Shown here piece by piece: positions 1 to 6,739 of a stretch of DNA of 16,704 nucleotides (positions are counted from its first letter, which is position 1; each line of letters starts with the position of its first letter). Position numbers and translations under genes: made by a program. The notes below the pieces were generated by a model. That model saw only the letters and a program-made list of their open reading frames with translations, searched no databases and was not told the DNA's origin. Location: contig CAYUGQ010000052.1 of the NCBI GenBank assembly GCA_964444305.1, positions 1 to 16,704 on the forward strand. Direction: 5' to 3'. The DNA is from JAKFFN01 sp964444305 (GTDB lineage: Bacteria; Sumerlaeota; Sumerlaeia; Sumerlaeales; Sumerlaeaceae).

Positions 1-312
1 GCAGATTTTTCACCCGACTCTGAACCCACTCCACTCATCGAAACCGGCCCCCGTCTCACAAACGGAAACGGACACGATCGCGAAACCAGTAATCGTCCCG
101 TCCCCGTAGTCCACGAGAAGCTGAATGTACGGATCTTCCCCTCACCCAAAAATCCGTCCGGTCACATGACCGTACACGAGGCCGCAGAAGAACTCTTCTT
201 CCGGGACGAAAACTTCCTCTGCTTCACCAACGCCGATAACGATGAATTCAGTATCATTTATCGCCGCAAAGATGGCAATTTCGCCCTCATGCAGGCCAAC
301 GGCGCAGCTTAA
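1..312 (+). CDS. hpf: Ribosome hibernation-promoting factor, long form (C-terminal part)
   Basis: Frame 1 is open from the first base to a TAA at 310-312, giving 103 residues of a protein whose start lies outside the window. The last 55 or so residues match the C-terminal dimerisation domain of long-form HPF/YfiA: a short strand leading to a helix (MTVHEAAEEL), then FFRDENFLCFTNADNDEFSI, and the hallmark ending YRRKDGNFALMQ. The 40 residues before it are polar and Pro/Asn-rich, as expected of the linker between the N-terminal 30S-binding domain and this domain. Long HPF dimerises 70S ribosomes into inactive 100S particles in stationary phase. The gene was found by direct translation. It ends 10 bases before the best start of the aldehyde dehydrogenase, so the two may share a transcript. 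The N-terminal domain cannot be checked here. Confidence 0.85.
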   Translation, partial: ADFSPDSEPTPLIETGPRLTNGNGHDRETSNRPVPVVHEKLNVRIFPSPKNPSGHMTVHEAAEELFFRDENFLCFTNADNDEFSIIYRRKDGNFALMQANGAA

Positions 313-322
313 GTTAACCCTG

Positions 323-1741
323 ATGCGTCTCCGATCCTACGTAGCAGGGCGCTTCCCAGGTACTGATGAATCAGTCACCATCCGAAGTCCTTGGGACTCG
401 GACATCGTGGGAGAGGCCGAAACGGCCTCTCCCATTCTTTTGGAAGAAGCCCTGGCCGCCGCCACCGACGTCGCTCCCCATCAGCACGCCCTGCCCCGCC
501 ACGAAAAAGCCCGTCAGTGCCAGGCCATCGCCGACGGTATCCACCAAAATCATGAATCCCTCGCCCGACTCATCACCCGTGAATCCGGAAAACCCATTCA
601 ATACTCCCGTGGCGAAGTCGATCGCGCCGTCACCACTTTCACCCTCGCCGCCCACGAAGCCCTCCGCTTCACCGGAGAGCAAATTCCCCTCGACATAACC
701 CCATCATCCACTGGCCTAACCGGACACTTCAATCGCGTCCCCCTCGGCCCCGTCGCGGCCATCGCCCCCTTCAACTTCCCCCTCAATCTCGTCGCCCACA
801 AAATTGCCCCGGCCCTCGCCGTCGGCACACCCATTATCCTCAAACCCGCCGTTCAGACACCATTGACTGCCCTGCGCCTCGCAGAAATTATCGACACTGC
901 AAAAGTCCTCCCCGGCACCGTCAGCATTATGCCCATGGAAAACCCAACCGCCGAACTCATGGTTCGCGATGATCGCCCCGGCGTATTCTCCTTCACCGGA
1001 AGCGGCAAAATAGGCTGGCACCTCAAATCCATTGCCGGACGAAAACACGTCCTCCTCGAGCTCGGCGGCAACGCCCCCGCCATTGTCCACGAAGACGCCG
1101 ACGTCCCCACCGCCGCCCGGAAACTTGCCACCGCCGCCTTCGCCGCCGCCGGACAAGTCTGCATCAAAGCCCAGCGCCTCATCATTCACGAAGCCATCTA
1201 CGAATCCTTCGTCTCTCACCTGATCGACGCCACTGCCAAAATCTCTGCAGGCGACCCCTCAGACGACGCCACAATTGTCGGTCCCGTAATCGATCAAACC
1301 TCAGCAAACCGCATAATCCAATGGGTAGACGAAGCCATCTCAGCCGGTTCCACCCTCCTGTGCGGCCACACCCGCTCCGGAAACGTAATCGCCCCCACCC
1401 TCCTCGCAGACGTCCCCCCACACACAAAATGCGCCCGTGAAGAAATCTTCGGCCCCGTCGCCATCCTCCAGAAATACGCCAAGATAGACGAGGCCATCCA
1501 CCTCGCCAACAATTCCGACTACGGCCTCCAGGCCTCAATTTTCACCTACGACACCCGCATCATCCACCACGCCACCCACTCCCTCAACTACGGCGGAATC
1601 ATTATCAACGACACCCCCATGGTCCGCGTCGACAACTATCCTTACGGCGGCATGAAAGCAAGCGGCACCGGCCGCGAAGGCGTCCGCCACACCATGGAAG
1701 AATATACTCAGACAAAAGCCATCATCCAGCGCCATCCGTAA
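323..1741 (+). CDS. NAD(P)-dependent aldehyde dehydrogenase
   Basis: A 472-residue member of the aldehyde dehydrogenase superfamily, close to the usual length, which oxidises an aldehyde to a carboxylate or acyl product with NAD(P)+. The cofactor-side motif PFNFP (Asn about 151), the KPA lysine (174), FTGSG (224-228), LELGG with general-base Glu246, and the nucleophile Cys280 in AGQVCIKAQR are all present. The later EEIFGPV and the end motif YPYGGMKASG are also intact. The open frame extends up to 242, but that start would overlap the HPF coding end. ATG 323 begins MRLRSYVAGRF, a normal N-terminus for the family, so it is preferred; no strong ribosome binding site is visible. The GQVCI.(A/V)QR motif resembles the lactaldehyde/ALDH21-type branch, but the substrate cannot be told from sequence. 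No partner pathway gene lies nearby. Confidence 0.93.
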   Translation: MRLRSYVAGRFPGTDESVTIRSPWDSDIVGEAETASPILLEEALAAATDVAPHQHALPRHEKARQCQAIADGIHQNHESLARLITRESGKPIQYSRGEVDRAVTTFTLAAHEALRFTGEQIPLDITPSSTGLTGHFNRVPLGPVAAIAPFNFPLNLVAHKIAPALAVGTPIILKPAVQTPLTALRLAEIIDTAKVLPGTVSIMPMENPTAELMVRDDRPGVFSFTGSGKIGWHLKSIAGRKHVLLELGGNAPAIVHEDADVPTAARKLATAAFAAAGQVCIKAQRLIIHEAIYESFVSHLIDATAKISAGDPSDDATIVGPVIDQTSANRIIQWVDEAISAGSTLLCGHTRSGNVIAPTLLADVPPHTKCAREEIFGPVAILQKYAKIDEAIHLANNSDYGLQASIFTYDTRIIHHATHSLNYGGIIINDTPMVRVDNYPYGGMKASGTGREGVRHTMEEYTQTKAIIQRHP

Positions 1742-1743
1742 CC

Positions 1744-1771
1744 AAAAAAAAGCCCCCGCTTTCGCAGGGGC
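1744..1771 (-). terminator. Rho-independent terminator of glnA
   Basis: Read on the minus strand, a GC-rich hairpin (GCCCC paired with GGGGC plus an inner GC/GC pair around a GAAA loop, one mismatch) is followed at once by eight T residues. It lies about 20 bases past the glnA stop, in the right orientation. On the + strand the hairpin is not followed by T residues, so it would be a poor terminator for the aldehyde dehydrogenase. Confidence 0.85.
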
Positions 1772-1791
1772 ATCATTCCAAAACTTACATT

Positions 1792-3234
1792 TTACATACC
1801 GTAATAAAGCTGGAACTCATACGGATGCGGCCGAAGCTTCAACGGAGCCACCTCATTTTCCCGCTTATAGTTAATATAAGACTCGATCAACTCCTTCGAG
1901 AACACATCACCCTTAAGCAGGAACTCATAGTCAGCTTCCAGCGCGTCCAGCGCACCCTCCAGCGAAACCGGCACCTGCGGCACATTTCGCGCCTCCTCCG
2001 GCGGCAAATCATAAATGTTCTTGTCCAGCGCCTCACCCGGATGAATCTTGTTCTGAATACCATCCAGACCCGCCATCACAATAGCGGAATAAGCCAGGTA
2101 CGGATTCGCCGTCGGATCCGGCGGACGAAACTCCATGCGCTTCGCCTTCTCACTCCCCGAATACATTGGGATACGCACCGCAGCCGAACGATTACGCATC
2201 GAATAAGCAAGGTTCACCGGAGCCTCATATCCCGGCACCAGGCGCCGATAGCTGTTCGTCGTCGGGCTCGTAAACGCCAAAATCGCCGGAGCGTGCTTCA
2301 AAACGCCACCGATAAACTGCAGCGCCGTCTCGCTCAGCCCCGCATATCCAGTCCCCGCAAATAAGTTCTTGCCACCGTTCCACAGCGAAACATGCACGTG
2401 CATGCCACTGCCATTATCACCAAACATCGGCTTCGGCATAAACGTAACCGTCTTGCCCCACTGGTCCGCCGTGTTCTTTATCACATACTTATATTTTTGC
2501 GAATCATCCGCCATCCGCAGCAGCGTGTTAAATCTCATATCAATCTCGGCCTGACCACCCGTAGCCACCTCATGGTGCTGAGCCTCAACCTCAATCCCCA
2601 CCTTGATCAGGTTAGCCGCCATCTCACTCCGCAGATCCTGCTGAGAATCCGTAGGCGCAACCGGCAAATACCCACCCTTATAATTCGGCCGATGACCCAG
2701 GTTAGGGTTCCCATCTTCATGAGGCCGACCGCTGTTCCAAATACCCTCATCGCTATCGATGAAAAAGTACGACTCATGCGGCTGGTTGCTAAAACGAATC
2801 CCGTCAAAAATGAAAAACTCGAGCTCCGGACCCACAAAAACCGTATCCGCAAACCCGAGAGATTTTACATAATTTTCACAGTTAACCGCCACCCCACGAG
2901 GATCCCGCGAATAACGCTCCTTCGTAATCGGATCCAAAATGCTACACGTTAGAGAAAGCGTCGGGTGCATCGTAAACGGGTCAATGAAAGCAGTTTCTGG
3001 ATCCGGCATAAAGAGCATGTCCGACTCATTAATTGCTCTCCAGCCCCTGATAGAAGACCCGTCAAAACCCAGGCCGTCCTCAAATTTGTCTTCATCCAGC
3101 ATGTTGCGTGGAATCGTGAGATGATGCCAGGTGCCGAGCATGTCTACAAACTTGAAATCCACAAACTGAATCTCATGCTCGTCGGCAAGTTTCAAGACGT
3201 CTGCCGGAGTTTTTGGACGGTCTGTCCCAGTCAT
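1792..3234 (-). CDS. glnA: Glutamine synthetase, type I
   Basis: A 480-residue type I glutamine synthetase, the cytoplasmic dodecameric enzyme that makes glutamine from glutamate, ammonia and ATP. Signature 1 is at 57-73 (FDGSSIRGW followed by NESDM). The metal-binding GPELEF is at 135-140, and the ATP-binding signature KPMFGDNGSGMHVH is at 268-281. The active-site arginine regions are YSMRNRSAAVRIP (344-356) and RMEFRPPDP (366-374). The adenylylation loop KNIYDLPPEE is kept, with Tyr408 at the site modified in E. coli, so this is the GSI-beta kind and may be controlled by covalent adenylylation. No GlnE, GlnB or NtrC gene is in the window. An AGGGAG ribosome binding site lies about 11 bases before the ATG. 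The gene stands alone with its own terminator. Length is slightly above the 469 residues of E. coli. Confidence 0.97.
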   Translation of the reverse strand: MTGTDRPKTPADVLKLADEHEIQFVDFKFVDMLGTWHHLTIPRNMLDEDKFEDGLGFDGSSIRGWRAINESDMLFMPDPETAFIDPFTMHPTLSLTCSILDPITKERYSRDPRGVAVNCENYVKSLGFADTVFVGPELEFFIFDGIRFSNQPHESYFFIDSDEGIWNSGRPHEDGNPNLGHRPNYKGGYLPVAPTDSQQDLRSEMAANLIKVGIEVEAQHHEVATGGQAEIDMRFNTLLRMADDSQKYKYVIKNTADQWGKTVTFMPKPMFGDNGSGMHVHVSLWNGGKNLFAGTGYAGLSETALQFIGGVLKHAPAILAFTSPTTNSYRRLVPGYEAPVNLAYSMRNRSAAVRIPMYSGSEKAKRMEFRPPDPTANPYLAYSAIVMAGLDGIQNKIHPGEALDKNIYDLPPEEARNVPQVPVSLEGALDALEADYEFLLKGDVFSKELIESYINYKRENEVAPLKLRPHPYEFQLYYGM

Positions 3235-3429
3235 TGAAGTTTACGCTCCCTTTTAATAGGTTTCGCTGTTCAGCGAGGTTGATGCTAAAACATAAAATAT
3301 AAAAGTTTTATTTTGCAAAAAAGATGAAAAATTCAATGGTTCTTTTTGATCATGACGTGCCCACCCATAACCCTCCCGATCATCACCCGGTCAGCCCCCT
3401 GTTATCCCAGTCCGACATCCGCGCTCTGA
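3235..3429 (-). promoter_or_regulatory. glnA upstream region with leader dyad
   Basis: This is 195 bases without a gene. The glnA-proximal half is strikingly AT-rich (about 3282-3350), as expected for a promoter. On the minus strand a TTGCAA (about 3314-3319) sits 18 bases upstream of TATGTT, a weak sigma-70-like pair. A perfect dyad TCGCTG-TT-CAGCGA at 3263-3276 falls in the leader about 30 bases before the glnA start and could be an operator or a short hairpin. A sigma-54 (GG-N10-GC) site was looked for and not found. The half nearest the kinase (3351-3429) shows no clear promoter or ribosome binding site on the + strand. Confidence 0.35.
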
Positions 3430-3599
3430 ATGAAAGATCACCGACCCGGTTTTGACGAAAAGCTTTACGGAGGCTCAGTAAAATACTCCCCGGACGCGAC
3501 AACCTCGATCAGTTCGAAAAAAGATATCTCAAAAAGGCATCCACCTGGGTCGCCCCAGACGTCATCGAACTTATTGCCCCCGATGGCGTACGATTTGTA
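3430..3599 (+). pseudogene. Out-of-frame 5' end of the WaaP/RIO-like kinase
   Basis: ATG 3430 opens a natural-looking N-terminus (MKDHRPGFDEKL), but this frame ends at 3598-3600. The frame that encodes the kinase is blocked upstream by TGA at 3453-3455 and has no ATG, GTG or TTG between that stop and ATG 3600. Even so, it reads as good protein from 3456 on (RLSKILPGRDNLDQFEKRYL, then APDVIELIAPDGVRFV). Adding one A to the run of four at 3458-3461 joins the two halves into one 248-residue protein starting MKDHRPGFDEKALRRLSKI. The break is therefore either a single-base sequencing error or a true frameshift mutation. No classical -1 slippery heptamer is present, which argues against programmed frameshifting. 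Confidence 0.6.
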
Positions 3600-4175
3600 A
3601 TGAAAGACTGGAGCGCACGCCCCATTTTCTTTCGTCACACCTGGTGCCGCATAGCCGCCGCCCGTGAAATTCGTACCTACGAAGCCTTGCGAGGCATGGA
3701 CGGCGTACCACAGCTCATCACTAGGCTCGGCAGCCTCGGCTTCATCATGGAATGGCTCGATGCCCGCCCCCTCCCACGCACCAAAATGGCAGACCTCCTC
3801 GGCCTCGATTTCTTTAAAAAACTCGACCAGATCGTCGCCGAAATGCACAACCGCGGCGTCGCTCACGGCGATCTCCGCCGCCGCAATATCCTCCGAGGAA
3901 TCGATGGAAACCCCAAAATCATCGACTTTGAAACCGCAGTCCATTCCGGACGCACCGCCAAAGGCAGCAAAGTCTTTCACGCCCTTTGCGAAATAGACTG
4001 GCTCACAGTCCTCAAAATCCGCGCACGTTATTTTCCAGAAAGCATCACCGCACAAGAACGCCAGCGCCTCACCGACATCCCCTGGCATCTCGCCGTAGGC
4101 AGAACCATCCGGAAAAAAATGTACGCCCCCCTCACGAAAAAAGGCCGCCGCAGAAAATCCCGGCGCCGCAAATAA
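3600..4175 (+). CDS. Small protein-kinase-fold phosphotransferase, WaaP/RIO-like
   Basis: 191 residues from the first available in-frame start. The catalytic loop VAHGDLRRRNIL (HGD at 89-91, Asn96) and the metal-binding IIDFE (Asp109) are typical of the compact kinase fold of RIO and Kdo/heptose (WaaP) kinases, which phosphorylate proteins or lipopolysaccharide sugars. VMKDW at the very start carries the likely ATP-binding lysine, so a protein beginning here would lack the first strands of the N-lobe. In-frame sequence upstream supplies them but is cut off by a frame break (see 3430-3599). The C-terminus is very basic (KKGRRRKSRRRK), fitting a membrane-surface or nucleic-acid contact. The gene converges on a DUF374 acyltransferase, and that pairing favours an envelope lipid role, by inference. 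The start and activity are uncertain; the kinase fold is fairly sure. Confidence 0.75.
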   Translation: MKDWSARPIFFRHTWCRIAAAREIRTYEALRGMDGVPQLITRLGSLGFIMEWLDARPLPRTKMADLLGLDFFKKLDQIVAEMHNRGVAHGDLRRRNILRGIDGNPKIIDFETAVHSGRTAKGSKVFHALCEIDWLTVLKIRARYFPESITAQERQRLTDIPWHLAVGRTIRKKMYAPLTKKGRRRKSRRRK

Positions 4176-4225
4176 TTCCAGCCCGAAACCCTCATCCTCA
4201 CCACCTTGAAACCCAAAAGCCGCCC

Positions 4226-4885
4226 TCACTTCGTCCCCTGATGCATCTTCTCCAGAATCTCTTTCAATTCAACCCGCCGCTTCTCCAGCTCCGCCCGGTC
4301 CAGATCCTTCTCCACATAAAAAGGCTCACCCCAGTGCAGCTCCACCTTACCAAACGGCTTCACCACCATCATCCGATCCCATGACCTGAACCGCCAGCAA
4401 CTCTGGCTCCGCACCGCACACGGAATTATCGGCGCCTGCGTCAAAGACGCAATAGCGATCACCCCGATCTTCGGTTCACCCTCCGGCCCCCGCGGCCCAT
4501 CCACCGGAATAATCACACTGTATCCCTGAGTCAGCCGCCGCGCCATCTGCCGCAAAGCCGACTCCGCCCCCTTTGAAGACCCCCCCCTAATCGTACGCCG
4601 CTTAAACAAATGAACATACCGCGTCACCAGCCACCCATCCCGGCTCCGACTCGTCAGAACCTCCAGACGCGAACCAAAGCTCGGCAGCTCCTGCGCCCCA
4701 ACCACCAGATCCCCGTGGTAAATAGCATAAATCGAAGGACGCTCATGCGCCCGTTCCGGATTAATACGCTTAAAACGCCACGTAAAAGCAAGGCAACGCA
4801 GGATCCCCCACACAACCGGAATCCCAATATTATAATTAAGCCACTGCTCAGTGTCGCGCGAAATAAGACGTTTACGTTTGGCCAT
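4226..4885 (-). CDS. DUF374-family lysophospholipid acyltransferase-like protein
   Basis: 219 residues from ATG 4885. One N-terminal membrane segment (about 15-36, NIGIPVVWGILRCLAF) is followed by an acyltransferase core. Core motifs are IYHGDLV (His57, in place of the HxxxxD motif of other acyltransferases), TSRSRDG (78-84), RGGSSKGA (100-107) and VDGPRGP (128-134), the well-known pattern of the DUF374 group. Members of the group are placed in lipid A or phospholipid acylation and often lie next to Kdo transferase or lpx genes. The action would be at the inner face of the cytoplasmic membrane on an acyl carrier or acyl-phosphate donor; the acceptor is unknown. The frame stays open to a GTG at 5002, but none of the upstream starts has a good ribosome binding site and MAKRKRLI is a family-like N-terminus. 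The 3' end faces the kinase gene with a 50-base gap. Confidence 0.85.
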   Translation of the reverse strand: MAKRKRLISRDTEQWLNYNIGIPVVWGILRCLAFTWRFKRINPERAHERPSIYAIYHGDLVVGAQELPSFGSRLEVLTSRSRDGWLVTRYVHLFKRRTIRGGSSKGAESALRQMARRLTQGYSVIIPVDGPRGPEGEPKIGVIAIASLTQAPIIPCAVRSQSCWRFRSWDRMMVVKPFGKVELHWGEPFYVEKDLDRAELEKRRVELKEILEKMHQGTK

Positions 4886-5069
4886 GCCACCATTGTACAA
4901 CGCTGTCATAAGTTTCTGTATTAAAGTAACCGGAAAACTTAAATCACGCGCAACCCCGCCCATCATCCCAGAAAATTTAACACCTGTCATCCAAATCGGC
5001 ACACTTCATGCACTAAGCCTTATGCGAAGTTTGAAACACATCAGACTCACAACTTAAGGAGATTATATT

Positions 5070-5531
5070 ATGTGTGATGTATTGTTACCCGCCCTTGCTG
5101 CTGTCGCCGTTCTCGGCCTGCTAAATTCAGGCAATGCCGGTGGTCATTGTATCGAAATTCCTCAGCAAGTTGGAAACGTAACCCATTCCAACTACTATGT
5201 GGCCCAGACCCACCATCAGCAGCACAGCGCCCCGGAGTTCGCCTACGCAGCTCCGCAGGCCCACTACCAGCAACAGCATCACCAGCCTCAGTATGCAGGT
5301 CCCGCATACGCCCCGGCACACCATCAGCAGCCTTACTACGGCGCCCCTCAGGCAAACCCCTACGGTGGCCACTACGGCTACAGTGATCAGGGCGGCGTCG
5401 GAGCCGGCATCAACTATGATGGCCAGCAAATGTTAGGCGCCGGCGTTCAATCCGGCGATGACGGAGTCGGCTTCGGAGCAAATGTCGGCGGCGTCGGAGC
5501 CGGCGTTGATTTCGGTCCACGCTCCTACTAA
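5070..5531 (+). CDS. Small exported His/Gln/Tyr-rich and Gly-rich low-complexity protein
   Basis: 153 residues with no family I recognise. A hydrophobic N-terminus (LLPALAAVAVLGLL, 5-18) could act as an export signal, although the usual positive charge is absent. Residues 45-105 are almost wholly His, Gln, Tyr, Pro and Ala (HHQQ, QQQHHQPQY, HHQQPYYG). The C-terminal part is Gly-rich, with GGVGAGINYDG and GGVGAGVDFGP as near-repeats separated by a looser copy, GVGFGANV. A single Cys-His pair follows the hydrophobic segment (GHCIEIP). The start is firm: AAGGAG lies 9 bases before ATG 5070. A strong terminator follows, so it is a single-gene unit and probably well expressed. Composition suggests a surface, coat or adhesive protein, or a metal-binding one through the histidines; both are guesses. 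The gene 157 bases downstream has a similar style. Confidence 0.75.
   Translation: MCDVLLPALAAVAVLGLLNSGNAGGHCIEIPQQVGNVTHSNYYVAQTHHQQHSAPEFAYAAPQAHYQQQHHQPQYAGPAYAPAHHQQPYYGAPQANPYGGHYGYSDQGGVGAGINYDGQQMLGAGVQSGDDGVGFGANVGGVGAGVDFGPRSY
5391..5504 (+). repeat. 18-base direct repeat coding GGVGAG
   Basis: The 18 bases GGCGGCGTCGGAGCCGGC occur exactly at 5391-5408 and again at 5487-5504, both in frame and both encoding GGVGAG, followed by IN(Y) and VD(F). A degenerate third copy (GACGGAGTCGGCTTCGGA, DGVGFG) lies between them. Identity at synonymous positions suggests recent internal duplication. Confidence 0.8.
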
Positions 5532-5565
5532 GTCTCCTCAAAAATCTTCCCCTTTCCTTAAACGC

Positions 5566-5592
5566 AAAGCGCCGTACCTACGGCGCTTTTTT
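5566..5592 (+). terminator. Rho-independent terminator after the His/Tyr-rich gene
   Basis: A perfect 11-base-pair stem (AAAGCGCCGTA paired with TACGGCGCTTT) closes a two-base CC spacer and runs into six T residues. It lies 35 bases past the stop of the 153-residue protein. With A residues on its 5' side it could also work in the reverse direction, although no minus-strand gene ends there. Confidence 0.93.
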
Positions 5593-5639
5593 AATGCATT
5601 CCCAATTTCAACATGACCCAAGTCTTAATTAATAAGTAA

Positions 5640-5659
5640 TCCCGCACCACAAAGCGGGA
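5640..5659 (+). promoter_or_regulatory. Leader hairpin upstream of the second small exported gene
   Basis: An inverted repeat TCCCGC-ACCACAAA-GCGGGA lies 29 bases before ATG 5689, in an otherwise AT-rich leader (TTAATTAATAAG just before it). There is no T tract, so it is not a terminator. It may be a 5' UTR stem-loop or an operator. Confidence 0.4.
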
Positions 5660-5688
5660 ATAACCGACATCATCTCAGGAGGAACATT

Positions 5689-5988
5689 ATGTCTTGTGGT
5701 TGGCTGCTTCTCGGCGTTGCCGCCGTAGGTCTGCACGGCGCACCATCCCAAATTGAAGGTGCACATTGGTCAAGCTGTGGCACATCCTATTGCCGCGGCA
5801 TCGAACCCCATTGCACCCCCCAGGTCCCCGCATCATCAATTCTAAACCGCCCAACCGGTCATGGCTATTCCGTAAAATACAACTACGGACTTCAGCCCGA
5901 CTGGGCCAATGCATCATCCTTTAGCGGATCTTCAGCATACAACTACGGCACCAGCCGCTACAATTACAACACCGTAAACCTGAAGTAA
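5689..5988 (+). CDS. Small exported Tyr/Asn/Ser-rich protein with five cysteines
   Basis: 99 residues with no family I recognise. The start is firm: AGGAGGA ends five bases before the ATG. The N-terminus MSCGWLLLGVAAVGLHGA is hydrophobic without a positive charge, like that of the gene upstream, and could direct export. The middle contains cysteines at about 3, 30, 35 and 42 with scattered His (AHWSSCGTSYCRG, EPHCTPQV). The C-terminal third is rich in Tyr, Asn, Ser and Gly with a repeated YNYG/YNYN unit (KYNYGLQ, AYNYGTS, RYNYNTV). A fifth Cys is not excluded by hand count. With its neighbour it forms a pair of small exported proteins of biased composition, possibly envelope or matrix components (inference). 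No terminator follows, so the HD hydrolase 40 bases on may be co-transcribed. Confidence 0.72.
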   Translation: MSCGWLLLGVAAVGLHGAPSQIEGAHWSSCGTSYCRGIEPHCTPQVPASSILNRPTGHGYSVKYNYGLQPDWANASSFSGSSAYNYGTSRYNYNTVNLK

Positions 5989-6028
5989 CTTTGCAGGAAT
6001 TAAGCGGGTTTGCTGTAGCATTCAATCC

Positions 6029-6658
6029 ATGCATAGTGTCTCAGAAATTACAACCCGGTTTCGACAGGCCCTCGATTACGCCGCCACGAAACATGCTCAG
6101 CAAACCCGCAAAGTTTCCGACGTCCCATATCTTTCACATCTCCTCGGCGTCTGCTCCATCGTCATGGATAACACCCGGGACGAAGACGTCTGGATCGCAT
6201 CCCTTCTCCACGACGCCGTCGAAGATCAAGGCGGAGAAGCCACCGCCCGCGAAATCGAAATCCTCTTCGGAAACCGCGTCGGTGCATTAGTCCGCGGATG
6301 CAGCGAGATGACCGCCGAAGAAGGCGCACCCCGCCCAAGTTGGGTCGAACGCAAAGTCGAATACATCGAACGCCTCCGCCACAAAGACCCCAACGTACTC
6401 CTCATTTCCGTAGCCGACAAACTCCATAACGCCCGCAGCGTCCTCGCCGACTGGCTTCGCTGCGGCGACGACGTCTACTGCCGCTTCACCACCGGAAAAG
6501 TTGGCACTCACTGGTACTACCAGGAAATGATCCGCGCCTACCGCGAATCCGGCAAAGTCCCCGAACATCTCCTCAAAGAGCTCCACGATACCGTCACACG
6601 CTTCGCCCCCGCCCCCGTAAATATCAACGAAGTCATCAGCGCCGTCGAAGGCGCATAA
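6029..6658 (+). CDS. Stand-alone SpoT-type HD hydrolase (possible ppGpp hydrolase)
   Basis: 209 residues forming one HD domain of the RelA/SpoT hydrolase kind. PYLSHLLGV supplies the first metal His (37); LLHDAVEDQG supplies His61-Asp62 and the catalytic Glu65-Asp66; SVADKLHNAR supplies the last metal Asp (130). This matches the H...HD...ED...D pattern of Mn-dependent (p)ppGpp hydrolases. There is no synthetase, TGS or ACT domain, so it would be a small alarmone hydrolase; a different nucleotide or phosphate ester substrate remains possible. The C-terminal half (TTGKVGTHWYYQEMIRAY) fits bacterial single-domain members. The ribosome binding site is weak, but ATG 6029 gives the normal N-terminus of the family. 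It is cytoplasmic. It follows the small Tyr-rich gene by 40 bases without a terminator. Confidence 0.85.
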   Translation: MHSVSEITTRFRQALDYAATKHAQQTRKVSDVPYLSHLLGVCSIVMDNTRDEDVWIASLLHDAVEDQGGEATAREIEILFGNRVGALVRGCSEMTAEEGAPRPSWVERKVEYIERLRHKDPNVLLISVADKLHNARSVLADWLRCGDDVYCRFTTGKVGTHWYYQEMIRAYRESGKVPEHLLKELHDTVTRFAPAPVNINEVISAVEGA

Positions 6659-6673
6659 TATCCAGCCTCAGGC

Positions 6674-6708
6674 AAAAAAAAGGGTATCCACCGGAAGGCA
6701 GATACCCT
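6674..6708 (-). terminator. Rho-independent terminator of the DUF4397 gene
   Basis: On the minus strand an eight-base stem (AGGGTATC paired with GATACCCT, 12-base loop) is followed directly by a run of T residues (the A tract at 6674-6681 on the + strand). It lies about 32 bases past the stop of the minus-strand gene. It sits between two converging genes; on the + strand only TAATTTG follows, so it would serve the HD hydrolase poorly. Confidence 0.85.
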
Positions 6709-6739
6709 AATTTGTTCCAGAGCCATTGCCCTGAAAATT

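Noticed and set aside
242..322. Upstream extension of the aldehyde dehydrogenase to ATG 242
   Set aside because: It overlaps the HPF coding end and adds 27 residues with no family similarity. ATG 323 begins the family N-terminus.
716..1219. Minus-strand Gly-rich open frame inside the aldehyde dehydrogenase
   Set aside because: Gly/Glu/Asp-rich composition is the mirror of GCC/TTC/ATC codons of the true gene.
1825..2952. Plus-strand open frames opposite glnA
   Set aside because: glnA is unmistakable on the minus strand and these frames have no family features.
3235..3430. Sigma-54 promoter for glnA
   Set aside because: No GG-N10-GC pair with the expected flanks is present in the AT-rich region on the minus strand.
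3465..4229. Long minus-strand open frame of 254 residues opposite the kinase
   Set aside because: Its Phe/Gly/Ala-rich translation is a shadow of C-ending codons on the other strand. The + strand carries the kinase motifs HGDLRRRNIL and IIDFE.
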